Origin: Nephrocerus scutellatus
Taxonomy: Eukaryota; Arthropoda; Insecta; Diptera; Pipunculidae
NCBI GenBank assembly: GCA_947095585.1
Contig: OX352762.1
Location: forward strand, 89,392,749-89,456,748
Reading direction: 5' to 3'
DNA: 64,000 nt
This document shows positions 52,531 through 64,000 of the stretch, in pieces. The first letter of the stretch is position 1. Each line of letters opens with the position of its first letter. The notes under the pieces are model-generated. The model was not told the origin of the DNA. It was given only the letters and a program-made list of their open reading frames with translations, and did no database searches. The translations under genes and the position numbers were made by a program.

Positions 52531-54150
52531 AAAGTGCGAAAACGCACCATTGGCCTAACAAGAAAACAAAAATCAAAAAACTGCTTATATAAATTAATTT
52601 TATTTATTTATTATAGCTACCAACGAAGTAATTAATTTTTAAATTAATTTTTTTTCAAGTTTTTGTTAAATCATAAATACTTGTAGTATCTACAAATATA
52701 ATTGCATAAAACGGAGCATGTTTTACCTTTAAAATGCGTATACCTTTTATCTAAAGCGTTTTGTTACGTCTTCACCTATATTTTAATTTTTTTCTTCACT
52801 GATGTAAAAATATGATTTGTTAAAAGCAATTCTTTCTTTATGAAGTGTGCTCTCCTCTACCAATATCGAACAGGCTCAATTAAAACCAATTGAATTTCTA
52901 AATTGAGGTCAACTCCACTAATTGCCTTTTGTATTGGTTCTACGTTTACTGTGACAAAAATCTGTCAAACAGTCGGCCGTCATGAAGAAAAAATGTTTTT
53001 TTTCGGGTTCACCCACCAATAAGTATTGGAAGTTTAAGAGTTTTCAAAATAAACATAATAAATAAACACTAGATAAGCTCTGAGTCCAGTTTCTTGATCA
53101 TATTTTGAGTTCAAGAGCGAAAACTAAATAACTAATCACAAGTGAGAAGTGCCTTGATTTTTAAATAACTACGCTTAAAGTTAAATTTTAATTACTTAAA
53201 TTGATTTTTATTGGTAACAACGAGAATTTACATAGTAATCGCAGCCAAATGTGTATGTTGGTTTGTGTCCGTCGCCACTGATAAATTATTATTCCTGGCC
53301 ATTTGCTGCCACTGGCGGTGTAAATCAATAACCACGGGCAGCTGGAAATCGAATTAATGCAGAAAGAGAGCCACATTCACAGAGGCACAAAGGTAAATGA
53401 ACAGAAAAGCAAATCAACTATTCCGCTTGGGAAAAGCCTATGTTTAGCAATGACTGCATCGTATCTACATCCTGACCAATTCGCTTCTATCGCCTCTGCC
53501 TCCGCCTCCGGTGTAGTCGGATGTCACCATGGGAAAAACATTCAATTAGCGCAAATTAAAAAGTGGACTGTCGATCTTCCTTCAGGCGGAAAGTTTTACT
53601 TCGTGTTTTAACTACAATTTAATTTCATTGCGTTTCGTTTTGCTCCAGCCTTTCCATCTACCCTGACATTCTGCCTCTATAGAAGTTTATAGCAGTCGTC
53701 ATTTGACTAATTATTATATGGACAGTCGCAGGACACTGCGAATGTATTTATTGCAGCCATCTGTGGCCGTCTGTCAGGTTTGATGAGCGCTGTGACAAGT
53801 GTAATCGAAACAAATTGAATTAAGGCATAATTTTTTAATTGCGAAATCCGCAAGCTTCAGCACTGTAATTGGCGATTTACTGAGTTTAGGAACGTTTAAT
53901 TGAAAGTCAATTACTTTTTATGTGATCAGTGAAGGCAAACTGTGTTGCGGTGATGATGTGAAGCCGTAACCAACAAGGACCTAAAAACTGAAGTAAATAT
54001 TTATTATATTTTGGCACACATAAGCAAAGCTAAGCTGCGGTTAGGGGTGGTTAACAGATTTATGATAAACTCTCAAGCTTAACTTAGCTAGACAGATCAA
54101 AAACATTGACAAAAGTCTGAAAAGTCTGTTCATTTTATATTTAAGAGGGA
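52531..54150. other. Apparently unique non-coding DNA
   Basis: No repeat family was recognised. The part at 53200-53950 is less AT-rich and has scattered TAATTG/CAATTA homeodomain-type sites (53815, 53870, 53900). It might be host intron or enhancer DNA, but no exon could be identified. Confidence 0.4.
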
Positions 54151-54153
54151 AAT

Positions 54154-54200
54154 CTTTTTAAATTCTCTATATAAACTTCGCGTGCACGTGGCTGGCTGGT

Positions 54201-54231
<31 letters not shown>

Positions 54232-54670
54232 TCAGATTTTCTGAGCAATTTTTAGCCCACTTCCAATGGCCCGATTTTATTGAAATTTTGCACACGTGTA
54301 TATTTCATACATACATGACAATACTTTCTTTTAAAATTTGAGGCCCCTCGGACCTCGGGTTCGGGGGGCTCCCATACAAATATTTTACAAAATTTACCCG
54401 ATTTTCTTTAAATTTTGTACACATGTGTGTCTTCGATGGAAAACACTTTTTGTAAAAATTTGGAGCGATCGGCCCCTTGGGGACCCCAATATACAATTTT
54501 AAAATATCGCTATATCGCATCAGATCACGGCAAAGTCTGAGCTCTGTGCTTTGTGAGCAGCGCTGTTCGCTGCCGCTGCGTCATTTGGTGTGTGTGTGTG
54601 TGTGTGTGTGTGTATCTCCGATTAGAGAATTTACAAGAAAAATTTTAATTTTTATGGGTTGTTTTTTTTG
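54154..54670 (+). repeat. Family M copy 12, near-identical to copy 8
   Basis: The same left end, GTGCACGTGGCTGGCTGG, GGCT run, body, GGCAAAGTCTGAGCTCTGTG insert, a longer GT run (54583-54612) and right end as 39556-40090. It differs by scattered substitutions and by microsatellite length. Confidence 0.9.
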
Positions 54671-55585
54671 TTTGCTTACAAACTTCAAATAGAACGAACG
54701 AAATTTGAATTACTTTATCTTTCAGGGAATAGGTGTCGGCTGGAGCGTAGGAAAGTGGTAAAAACGCAATCGTTGCTTGCATAAAAAAAATTAAATATAC
54801 AAATATAACTACCCGTACACATGCTAGTACCCGAAGTGGGTATTTTGCATCTCGTAATATATGCAGATCAGCAGCATCCAGGACTCAGAAAGAGCACGCT
54901 GGCCCGGCCACTCATTTAAATTGATTGCAACGTTCCCTGAAAAAGGTAATAATTCAATTTTATTTCGAAAAACTTCACTTTGCGAATAGATAAACTATAG
55001 CAAGCCGCGGTGTAAGGCCGCGACGCGCATCCAAAAATAACTTATTCGACCACTCTGTAACTCATATACATACCCACATTGTACAATTTCGATAAGGAAA
55101 CCAGGAGTACGTAATAAATTTCTTGTACATGTACGTATGTATCTTATATTTCCTTTTTGCCTAGCTAAATAGTTATGAAGGACATTACATTTATTTGAAA
55201 TGGTCCAAATGTTCATATGCTGCAGTCGCAGGTTCATGTCTTTCCTGATCGTTAAAACCAAAACCCATCTGTGGTTTTGGTAAAAATGGAAAAGATTAAT
55301 CGCAAGACTAAAATGACACACACGGATGACCACAGTGCTCTGCAGCCATCATTGTAACAAAAAGGTATTTCCGTTTTGCTATTGTCATATTGGAACAAAT
55401 AAAATATAATCCTGCTGACAACGGGAGACAAGTCCATTCTTTCGTTATTAAGTATTTTTAAGCAAATTAAATCAAAAACTTTGAGGTTGTGGTTTTATAA
55501 TCCATCGTGTTGAAAAAAGTTCATCCAAATAAATGATATGATTAGAAAAGGTAATTACGGGTGCTTTTTTTTTGTGGGTGTATGG
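54671..55585. other. No recognisable gene
   Basis: AT-rich, with overlapping minus-strand frames at 54995-55437 that carry no known motif. Confidence 0.4.
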
Positions 55586-55589
55586 GTCG

Positions 55590-55670
55590 GGTTGGTCGAT
55601 GGTGGGCGGGGCGCGATATTAGTATCAAATTAATATTTTTCTAACCGCGCAATGCCGGACACTCACCTAG
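55590..55670 (+). mobile_element. Helitron-like 3' end
   Basis: GATATTAGTATCAAATT, then AACCGCGCAATGCCGGAC and CTCACCTAG (CTAG at 55667-55670) followed by T. It has the same 3'-end design as at 22661 and 36267. The 5' part is missing or decayed. Confidence 0.6.
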
Positions 55671-55829
55671 TAACATCAAAAAATCATTGCGTAGCGTGTT
55701 TTCGCCACGCAAACTTGATTTCTCCTTTTTGTTAAAAATAAGGAGGAGAAGTTGAACTTGTTAATGTAGAAGACAAGAAATCAGCCGATCAAACCGAAAC
55801 AAAACTTGAAAAAAAGTCAGGCGTTGTAT

Positions 55830-56340
55830 TTTTTAAATTCTCTATATTAACTTCACTTGCCCGTTTGTTTGTGGGTTTGTGGATTTGTAGATTTGTGTGT
55901 CATGGAATCTTGCGATCAATTTTTAACCCACTTCCCAAGGCCCAACTTTATTGAAATTTTGCACACATGTGTATTTCCGGTGACAATACTTTCTATTAAA
56001 ATTTGAGGCTCCTCGGACCTTGGGGTATACACATGTGTATCTCTGATATACAACACTTTCTGTAAAAATTTTGGAGACCCCGGGCCCGGGTTCGTGGGGC
56101 CCCATAACTTTTTTTAAAAAAATTATCCCGATTTTCTTCAAATTTAATACGCATGTGTATCTCCGATAGACAACACTTTTTGTAAAAAATTTGGAGACCC
56201 CGGGCCTGGGTCGTGGGGCCCCATAACTTTTTTTAAAAAAATTAACCCGATTTTCTTCAAATTTAATACGCATGTGTATCTCCGATAGACAATACTTTTT
56301 GTAAAAAATTTGGAGACCCATAATTATAATTTTATTTTGT
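55830..56340 (+). repeat. Family M copy 13, with two near-identical ~118-base monomers
   Basis: The left end TTTTTTAAATTCTCTATATT and a GTTTGTTTGTGGGTTTGTGG stretch in the microsatellite position. Then monomers carrying GGAGACCCCGGGCC, TCGTGGGGCCCCATAAC and GCATGTGTATCTCCGATAGA at about 56060-56210 and 56180-56330, almost identical to each other. Confidence 0.88.
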
Positions 56341-56354
56341 AGTTTTTAATGAAC

Positions 56355-56371
56355 TATATATATATATATAC
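56355..56371. repeat. (TA)n microsatellite
   Basis: A short TA run between family M copy 13 and the C/A-rich array. Confidence 0.9.
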
Positions 56372-56419
56372 AATTTCAATATTATTCAGATGGGATGGTA
56401 CTATGGATACACCCACAAA

Positions 56420-58010
56420 TCCCCCAGAATACCCTCAAAAGACTTCCAAAAGACCCCGAAAGTCCTCAGAAAGGACCATCTAAAAAAAACCCTAACAACA
56501 CCGAGAGACCCTCTCAAGACCACACTTAAAATCACCCTGTTAAGATCAAGATTAAGACCACGCTACGACCCCCATCAATATTTCCTCAAAACCCCCTTTA
56601 AACCCACATTAAAAACTCTCAAGTATACTCTTTAGAGCACAAAAAACTCCCCTCAAGACACCACTCACAATCCTCTCAAAATCCCCTCAAGACGAGCATA
56701 AGACACCCTAAACATCTATAAGACTCCACTCACGACCCTCTTAGAATCCCCTCAAGATCCCCTCAATACCACTTAAGGACCTCCTCAAGACCCTACTAAA
56801 GATCCTCACAAAACCACCTGAAGACTAACTAAAGACTCTCTCAAGATCACCTCAAGACTCCGTTAAGACCACGTTACTAAACCCAGTAATACTTTCGCAA
56901 GACCCCCCCAAAACCCCCTTAAGATTCACTTAAGACGCCCTCAAAACTCAAGACTTAAGACCACCTAAAGACCCCCTCAAGACTCCACTCACGACCCTCT
57001 CAAGATCCCCTCAAGACCAAAGCAAGACCACCTCAAAACCTTCTTAACACCCACTCAGGAACCCTCGCAAAATCCCATAGAGATCCCCTCAAGACCACTT
57101 AATGACCCTCTCACGTCCCAAGATCATCAAAAAAACTCCATGAGACCCCCTCAAGACCACCCACGACCCATTCTAAAAACCCCTAAAGACCCCACTCAAG
57201 ATTCCCTTAATACCCCCACAAAACCATCTTAAGAACCTACTCAAGACCACCTAAGAACCCTTCAAGACCCCTCTCAAAACCCCCTCAAGACCCTGCGCAA
57301 GATTCCGTTAAGAACCCACTCAAGACCCTCTCAAACCTCCTCAACAAAACCCTCATAAGACTCTAATCAAGACACTCCAAAAATCCCCTCAAAACCACCT
57401 AAATACTCCCTCAAGACCACTTCACGACTCCTAAGAACCCCTCAAGACCCCTCAAGATTCCATTAAGATCCCCACAAAACCCTCTTAAGACTCAAGACCC
57501 TCTCAAAAGTTCATAAACCCCACTCAAGATTCTCTTAAGACTCACATAAAAACCGCGTCAAGACCCTCTCAAACACCTATTGAGACCATGGAAAGAGCAC
57601 CTCAAGGCTCCCGTAAACCGCCCTCATAACCCCCTCAAGACCACCTTCAAGGCCCATCTCAAGACCTCAATAGCTACTTAAGAATCCGTCCATACTCTCT
57701 GAACATCCACTCGGAACTCTCACAAGACCCCTTTCAAAACCATCTCAAGACTACGTTACGAACCCTTGAGCACCTCACTCAAGACCCTCTCAAACTCTCC
57801 TCAAATCCTCACAAAACCCCCTAACATCATCTCAAAATGCCCTCAAAACTACCACAAAAGCCACTCAACATCCCCCTCGAAATCCTCTTTAAACCACTTC
57901 AAGACCCGCTCTAGACCCACCTGAAGACCCCATCATGACTCACCTAAAAGCCCATCTCAAGACTCACCTGAAGACCACTAAAAGACCCCCCAAAAGTCCT
58001 ACCCCAAAAA
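56420..58010 (+). repeat. 1.6-kb G-poor CCTCAAGACC minisatellite
   Basis: Hundreds of degenerate CCTCAAGACC / CCCTCAAAACC / ACTCAAGACC units. C and A dominate the plus strand, G is rare and mostly in AAGAC. Long frames in it are by-products of composition. It resembles the arrays in the Helitron-like elements at 20.8 and 38.0 kb, but no Helitron end was found beside it. Confidence 0.92.
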
Positions 58011-59270
58011 TGCGTACGAGACTTACGCACAGATTTGTAATGAAAAAAGCGTGACAGAATGACATATAAAACGACAGAAAGACAATAAACAATTGCTATT
58101 TGGGACTACTTCAAAATTTTATGAAATTTTAACGAATGAGATATTATCCGATACGTTCTGACATGACGTTTAATAAGCGACAATCGAGTTCAGTTCATTT
58201 CTGCGGCTATGCAGAAAATAACACTTTTTTTGTAGTGACAGAAAATTGAATTCCTTAGATAGCTACTTATCTAAAATCACTTACAGAATTATTAAATAAA
58301 GAAAAAGAAACGGAAGTAAAACAACAAACGGAAATAAAAATTATACCAAAAAGAATAGACGACAAACTCCAATTCCTTTTTTAGTTTTTTTGGATTAGGC
58401 ATTTTTTTTAATTTTTAAAAATTTTTTTAATTAAAATATAGACTCTTAATTTTCATTTTAAGAAATAATTTCAAAATTCAGTTTATTCAATTTACTCAGC
58501 AAAATATGGGCATCCCATATAAACATATGAAAATCTTGTTTTCATTGTTCTTCCTGTCAGAAGAGAATAAAACGCATAAATAATGGCCTACACGACAATC
58601 AAAGTCATAGAATTACATTTCAAATGAACCTTGGCTGTATTCTTGACCGATAATCAGATGTTTCGCTCCGTGCCATTTATGTTGTTCGCTGTTGAATGTA
58701 ACGACACATCCACCCCTAAATCATAACCCTGTCCTGGGCACGGTCATACAAATATGTATGTCCGTGCGTAGTGTGCTTTATTATTGTCCAAAGGAGAAAA
58801 ACCTTTCTTGTATTCGTTAGTTTTTTACACGAGATTTTCATCCTAATCCTCTGCATAATCAAATAGATGGCTTAAATAGGCCTTTGTTGATGTTTTTGTA
58901 TTTCTTTTAAAGTGAATAAATTTGCAATAAGCAAATAAGGAGCAAGCAATATTGTCGTTTCTCGGAGCTTATTGAGCATAGAAAAAACTGATTCGAATCG
59001 AAATTTGCGAAGGAGCAGTTTTGTTTAAATGCATATTTCGAGAATTTTATTTTAAATATTTTTGGAGTTCCGTACTTTTAGGCTATTTATTTAAAAAAAA
59101 AAATTAGATTTCATTGCATTTTTTCTTTGCCCGTAGGTGTTAATCCTAGTTAATATATTAATTTTCAATAGTTTTTAATTCTTCATAACAGTCAAAAAAT
59201 ATAATGTTTCGAACTTTACCACAGCGGTTTGCCAAACTTTTAGACTGAATATGAAGAGACTTATGTACGG
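58011..59270. other. No recognisable gene
   Basis: AT-rich, with no motif recognised. Confidence 0.4.
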
Positions 59271-59271
59271 G

Positions 59272-59525
59272 TATTATAATAATAATATTCGGCGCGACAG
59301 ACCGTCCAAGGCCTAGCTTCTCGCGACCATTTGCGTTGTGCATGTATATTTTCGGACACACATGGAAGGGACCTACAATTTAAGGTCGGATCCAAACGGC
59401 GAATTGACAAAATTTCCATGATATCTTATTATTCTCGGAACGTTTGTCACCCATTTGCGAGAGGTGGGACATCGTGAAATATACTACTAAATAGCCATGC
59501 GCTTATCCACTCATCCACGGCGTCC
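59272..59525 (-). mobile_element. tRNA-derived SINE, copy D (internal deletion)
   Basis: (ATT)n tail, ATTCGGCGCGACAGACCGTC, CTTCTCGCGACCATTTGCG, GGAAGGGACCTACAATTTAA and the head CCGTGGATGAGTGGATAAGC (minus strand). The stretch holding the B box is deleted, and ~10 bases after CGACAGACC are missing. It is probably not transcribable. Confidence 0.85.
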
Positions 59526-60570
59526 ACAATGTACGGGTATTATCGTTGCACAAATATTCAATTTTAGACTAATAGGGTGAAAATTCCGGTTATGCAATAT
59601 GAGTAGTTCAATTTCAATATACAAGCTGCTAGTATATAGGGCTAAATTGGTATAGTTATACTCTCATATGAATTTTAATCTTCTGTTATCGTGAATAATC
59701 GTTTTATGGAGAGTTTTTGACCTCGTATGCGAGGAACGACGATTCTACAACTAAGATAGTAAATCGAAGCTTCCCAGATAGCCATATGGATAGTTGTAAT
59801 TGAATCTAAAGTTTTAATTGAAACTTATTACAGAAAAACCCCGCTTTTTATAATTTTCCTCCTAAAACTAAATGTATGAACAAACAAAAAACCTTAAAAT
59901 TACGCCACCGCAAGACAAGGCTACACAATTGTTTTAAAGCAAGTCCCTTCAAATTCTGACTGGTAGAAGTCGAGATATACGAGTGAACAAACAAACAAAT
60001 ACACGAACGCTAAAAAAAATTACTTTGCCCTGATTATTAGCTTCGCCCTTTGTGCTGATAATAACAACGAAGTTAGTCAGTGTGGAATTATTATAGGGAC
60101 AACAATTTAACTACTTAATACAGAGATTTAATTTTTTTAGTAAATTTAGCTGTCCTTTGATGCTCCGCTACCCGCACACAAAAACCACTGCACTGCTCTT
60201 ATCACCACGGGGTCCTCACCTTTTACATTGCACATTTCATAAAAATTGATTTGTAAATGTGGTTGAAAAAAAAAAAACCTTTTATATTTTCCGACTTTCG
60301 ACTATAGCGAGGAACCTTCTTGCGGATGCTAATGATATACATTGAAAAATCCCAAAAATTGGCTTAAATCGGCCAACCGGTAGGGGATTTTGACAGTTTT
60401 TTGAGGTTTTGCAAATATATCAAAAAGTATAGCACGTTTAAGAAATCTGTTAGGTGCAAAATAAATATAAAAATAAAAAAAATATATTAAAATAAATTTA
60501 AATTTAATTTAATATAAATTTATATCCGTAAAAGAAAGTCGTTTGTGGCCACACCTCCAGTTTTATTATA
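59526..60570. other. No recognisable gene
   Basis: AT-rich. GCCCTGATTATTAGCTTCGC near 60029 and AAACAAACAAATACACG near 59988 look like repeat debris, but no family could be assigned. Confidence 0.35.
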
Positions 60571-60574
60571 AACT

Positions 60575-60705
60575 ATAGCTGAAATACCCAGCGTTGTCTG
60601 GCTGCCCCCATCACACAACCCCCCCTCCCAACGCTACAACCCACACAACTGACCAACGAGACCCTTCAAGACCTACCGTGAGATATCAGCACTATTGTTA
60701 TTATT
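60575..60705 (-). mobile_element. Helitron-like 3' end (minus, degenerate)
   Basis: On plus, CTATAGCTGAAATACCCAGC then GTTGTCTGGCTGCCCCCATC, C-rich sequence and a short ACCCTTCAAGACC stretch. It has the same order as at 37848 (end, hairpin, C-rich DNA, array). The CTAG is altered to CTATAG. Confidence 0.5.
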
Positions 60706-60710
60706 AGGTT

Positions 60711-61386
60711 AATTTTTATTTTAATTTTAATTTTAATTTTAATTTTAATTTTAATTTTAATTTTAATTTTAATTTTAATTTTAATTTTAATTTTAATTTT
60801 AATTTTAATTTTAATTTTAATTTTAATTTTAATTTTAATTTTAATTTTAATTTTAATTTTAATTTTAATTTTAATTTTAATTTTAATTTTAATTTTAATT
60901 TTAATTTTAATTTTAATTTTAATTTTAATTTTAATTTTAATTTTAATTTTAATTTTAATTTTAATTTTAATTTTAATTTTAATTTTAATTTTAATTTTAA
61001 TTTTAATTTTAATTTTAATTTTAATTTTAATTTTAATTTTAATTTTAATTTTAATTTTAATTTTAATTTTAATTTTAATTTTAATTTTAATTTTAATTTT
61101 AATTTTAATTTTAATTTTAATTTTAATTTTAATTTTAATTTTAATTTTAATTTTAATTTTAATTTTAATTTTTATTTTAATTTTAATTTTAATTTTAATT
61201 TTAATTTTAATTTTAATTTTAATTTTAATTTTAATTTTAATTTTAATTTTAATTTTAATTTTAAATTTAATTTTAATTTTAATTTTAATTTTAATTTTAA
61301 TTTTAATTTTAATTTTAATTTTAATTTTAATTTTAATTTTAATTTTAATTTTAATTTTAATTTTAATTTTAATTTTAATTTTAATT
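60711..61386 (+). repeat. 676-bp (TTTTAA)n microsatellite
   Basis: About 112 tandem hexamers TTTTAA, almost perfect; only two variants are visible, one T-for-A near 61171 and one AA shift near 61264. It runs directly into a LINE tail whose own sequence has TTTTAAT units. Confidence 0.97.
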
Positions 61387-61455
61387 TGAATAAAGGGTAT
61401 AGCCCCCCTTATTGACGTGGCGCAAGTTCAGTGATTTGTCCCTTGGTAATAAATT
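61387..61455 (+). mobile_element. LINE tail fragment next to the microsatellite
   Basis: AATAAAGGGTATAGCCCCCC, TTATTGACGTGGCGCAAGTT and TGTCCCTTGGTAATAAATT match the 65-bp 3' core of the 33-35 kb LINE, more diverged. The poly-A tail is not obvious. Confidence 0.75.
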
Positions 61456-61623
61456 TATGTATACAAATATTTGCACGGTCTTCGAGTCAATCCACACTAC
61501 GTCAACACCCTCAATACCACTACCCCTACAAACATCCACCCCAACCGTCCCCACCCAATCATAAAGTTATATCGGATGAACAGTCTTCGAGTTATGCGCG
61601 AAAGACATACAGACAAAGTTTCA

Positions 61624-62300
61624 TTTTTAAATTCTCTATATTAACTTCGCTTGCCAACGGTCTGTCGGTTGCACGTCTGTCGGTCGGTTGATCGTTTGGT
61701 TTGTCGTGGAATCTTGTCATCAATTTTTAACCCACTTCCTAAAGCCCGATTTTATTGACATTTTGCATTTCCGGAGACAACACTTTCTATTTAAATTTGT
61801 GGCCCCTCAGGGCTGCCTATATACATTTTTAAAATAAGCCCGATTTTCTTCAAATTTTAAACACATGTGAATCACTGATGGACAAAACTTTGTAAAATTT
61901 TGTAAATTTGTTGAAGTGATCGGGGCGCCATATAACTCATTGACTATATACAGCGGTAGTAAGACCTACTCTTCTATACGGTGTGACTGTATGGTGGACT
62001 GCTTATATAAAGTATATAGTAAAGTAAACCGTGACAAATTAAACAAAGTCCTGAAACCCTAGTGGTGCCTATATAAATTTTTTAAAAATTAGCCCGATTT
62101 TCTTCAAATTTTAAACACCTGTGTATCACTGATAGATACAACTTTTTGTAAATTTGTTGGAGTGATCGGGCCCTGAGATTAAAGTGGTGCCCATGTAAAT
62201 TTTTTAAAAATTAGCCCCATATTCTTCAAATTTTAAACACATATGTATCTCTTATTAGAGAATTTACATAAAAAAATTTATTTTTATGGGTTGTTTTTAT
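61624..62300 (+). repeat. Family M copy 14
   Basis: The left end TTTTTAAATTCTCTATATTA, then GTCTGTCGGTTGCACGTCTG and TCGGTCGGTTG as the microsatellite, monomers with GTGATCGGG and CACTGATGGACAAAACTT, and the right end TTAGAGAATTTACAT...ATGGGTTGTTT. It includes an unrelated stretch at about 61940-62050. Confidence 0.82.
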
Positions 62301-64000
62301 ATTTTAAGATATATTATATAAGTTTGCTTTATAAAATAATTTGTTGAATTTACTTTATATATAAAGTGCAAAGTAATCTATAATTAAATTTTATTAATAT
62401 AATTGTGTGCTATTGATAAAACTAAAAGAATATAAAAACATTATAAAAAAAACCTGCAATACAATTGTGTTTATTTGTATGGTCAAAAAGAACTAATTAA
62501 TGAAAGTTTTAGTTATATGAAACGAAACCTTTTGAATCACGCTGAAGATCAAATATCTTTGGGTGCGAAACCAATAATTTTTCAGTGATGAAAAAGATGA
62601 ATATTTTATATCAAAAATCTTAATGACCTTGATTAACTTGTATGAATATAGAAAACTTATTTTTAGCTCTTAATGTCGTTGCTAAAGACTAATGATCTAG
62701 ATCATATAACATTAAATAACTCTTCCACTTATTTGATGCCTAAAAAATGTTGTGTCGAACAACAAAACTCCAAAAGTTTAAGAATAAATTTTGACCAAAT
62801 TCGTACACATTTCATTCATAACAAATACTAACTGAACTACTTTGCCCAGGTAAAAATAATAAATTTTTTTTTATATTATCAAAATTGGAAATTATATTTT
62901 TTATTTAAACATGTTAGCTAATAAAAACAGATTTTTAATTAAAAACGTTTAAAACGAGTAATGTAAGTAGTAGTTTGCTTTGATCTCAAACAGTTTGCAA
63001 ACTCGCTTTGAATTAATTTTTTTTGTTGCTATTTGTTATCTTTTTTTTTTTTTATTTGTCAATGTTCATCCAGTTCTGAGCTATGTTTAAAGTTTCAATT
63101 CTCTAGCTCAATGTAAAGTTAGTTTAAAACCAATTCCAAAAGACATACACGAAATCGAGCTAAAAAAACTTTTTAAAATGGGTACGGATCATTAAATAAT
63201 AAAATACTAGCTGTTCATGACGCTTGCTACCTGATCACAAACTGTACTCTCATTTTAGACTCTTATTTAGAGGATTTATAACAACATCAAAACAATTAGC
63301 ATAGGCTCCTTTTTACTCAGGTTTTTGCAGTCTATAGCTTACTTACACACTACATAAGTCTGATTTGTAATAGAATGGGTATTGTATTGAAGTCATTGAG
63401 GAGTTAATAAAAGAAAATTCTTGGTAGGTATATTGAAGTTTAATTGGTGTATACGGCAGTTTCGAAATAATGTACAGGGTTTCTAAGTTTCCTACTTGTT
63501 ATTCAGTAATTCATGGCAATGTAATGTTTTTATTTAAGAATTAGGATTTTTAAAGAATCAAATATTAATCCAACACTTTACTAAGTTTCAAAATGGAATT
63601 ACAAGAAACTCAAAAAGTTTCTGACGTCAATTTCTGGCTGCAAGTTGAATAATGTTTACAACTTTTACCACTCTTTCGACAAGAGGAAAACATCGTGTTC
63701 TCCTCGAACCATTTATTAAGCGTGTTTAACTCGAGGTAATAGCACGTTTCTGAACGTACGATGTAGCCGGTACTACTTCAACCCAATGATTGGCGCAGCG
63801 AGAACAGAGTGAAGAGAAAACTTTGGCAAATTACACTACGAGTATACTAACTTTTATTTTTTCTAACTTCAGAAACACTTCACTAAGAAATTTGATCATC
63901 TCCTTATAAAAATGCATCAAAGGATGTAAGCAGTCCGCCCTTTGGAAGTTCTATACAGAGTCCGCTTAACTCCGAAGTATTAACAGAGAGCATTTGCATA
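62301..64000. other. AT-rich DNA, nothing recognised
   Basis: No frame longer than about 60 codons, no RNA-gene motif and no repeat family end was recognised up to the window edge. Confidence 0.5.

Noticed and set aside
54733..54775. Possible tRNA-like A box (GTAGGAAAGTGGTAAAAACG)
   Set aside because: No B box follows.
56390..56635. 81-codon frame at the start of the C/A-rich array
   Set aside because: The frame is a by-product of a low-complexity array that lacks stop-forming triplets; its residues follow the repeat unit.
60711..61386. TTTTAA array as a telomeric or centromeric satellite
   Set aside because: The unit is not the insect telomere repeat, and the array borders a LINE tail, which explains it better as microsatellite expansion.
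1..64000. CRISPR array or bacterial operon
   Set aside because: None of the tandem repeats has the regular repeat-spacer structure, and all recognisable genes are eukaryotic transposon genes.

Overview
This is an AT-rich eukaryotic window that looks like insect DNA, most likely from a higher fly (Diptera). That assignment is inferred from its mix of mobile elements: a tRNA-Leu-primed Ty3/gypsy retrotransposon, Jockey-, R1- and RTE-type LINEs, Tc1/mariner relics, Helitrons, and short repeats carrying GTCY/GGCT microsatellites that resemble the DINE-1/mini-me elements of flies. Species cannot be told. There is no operon, no rRNA gene, no intact tRNA gene and no CRISPR array. The window is almost entirely a graveyard of transposable elements. 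Only one short open frame (49.6 kb) is a reasonable host-gene candidate.

Layout. 1-6.0 kb: non-coding DNA and a decayed R1-like LINE (minus strand). 6.09-12.45 kb: a three-layer nest in which a young gypsy element with identical LTRs and an intact 1496-codon Gag-Pol frame (6648-11732, TSD ATAC) sits in a solo LTR of another family (6508-11751, TSD GTAGC), which sits in a Tc1/mariner relic (6093-12446, TA flanks). 13.8-15.3 kb: LINE ORF1 relic between inverted SINE pieces, then a Helitron-type 5' end. 17.1-17.8 kb: LINE scrap and a 118-bp tandem array. 20.6-22.66 kb: two Helitrons joined head to tail (CTAG then TC), the second holding a dead PIF1-type helicase. 22.7-29.3 kb: SINE head, LINE tail, RTE LINE with a nested LINE tail, Jockey LINE, and another RT scrap. 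30.4-32.7 kb: several copies of a composite repeat called family M here. 33.06-35.28 kb: a nearly full-length RT region of a LINE with a fold-back 5' end. 35.8-42.3 kb: Helitron pieces, a DDE transposase relic and more family M. 42.4-44.9 kb: two LINE relics. 46.57-47.16 kb: a deleted mariner related to the one at 6-12 kb. 47.2-62.3 kb: more family M, three tRNA-derived SINEs, the 96-codon candidate gene, a 1.6-kb G-poor array and a 676-bp TTTTAA microsatellite next to a LINE tail. The last 1.7 kb is plain AT-rich DNA.

How the parts relate. The gypsy element is the only one that looks potentially autonomous: it carries its own Gag, protease, RT, RNase H and integrase. The other coding remnants are disabled. 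The short families (SINE, family M, Helitron-like pieces, LINE tails) would have depended on enzymes supplied elsewhere. Two links between families recur. A 65-bp core is the 3' end of the 33-35 kb LINE and reappears three more times as truncated tails. Helitron-type ends recur beside C/A-rich minisatellite arrays. Boundaries of degenerate elements are approximate, because all calls were made by eye from conserved motifs.
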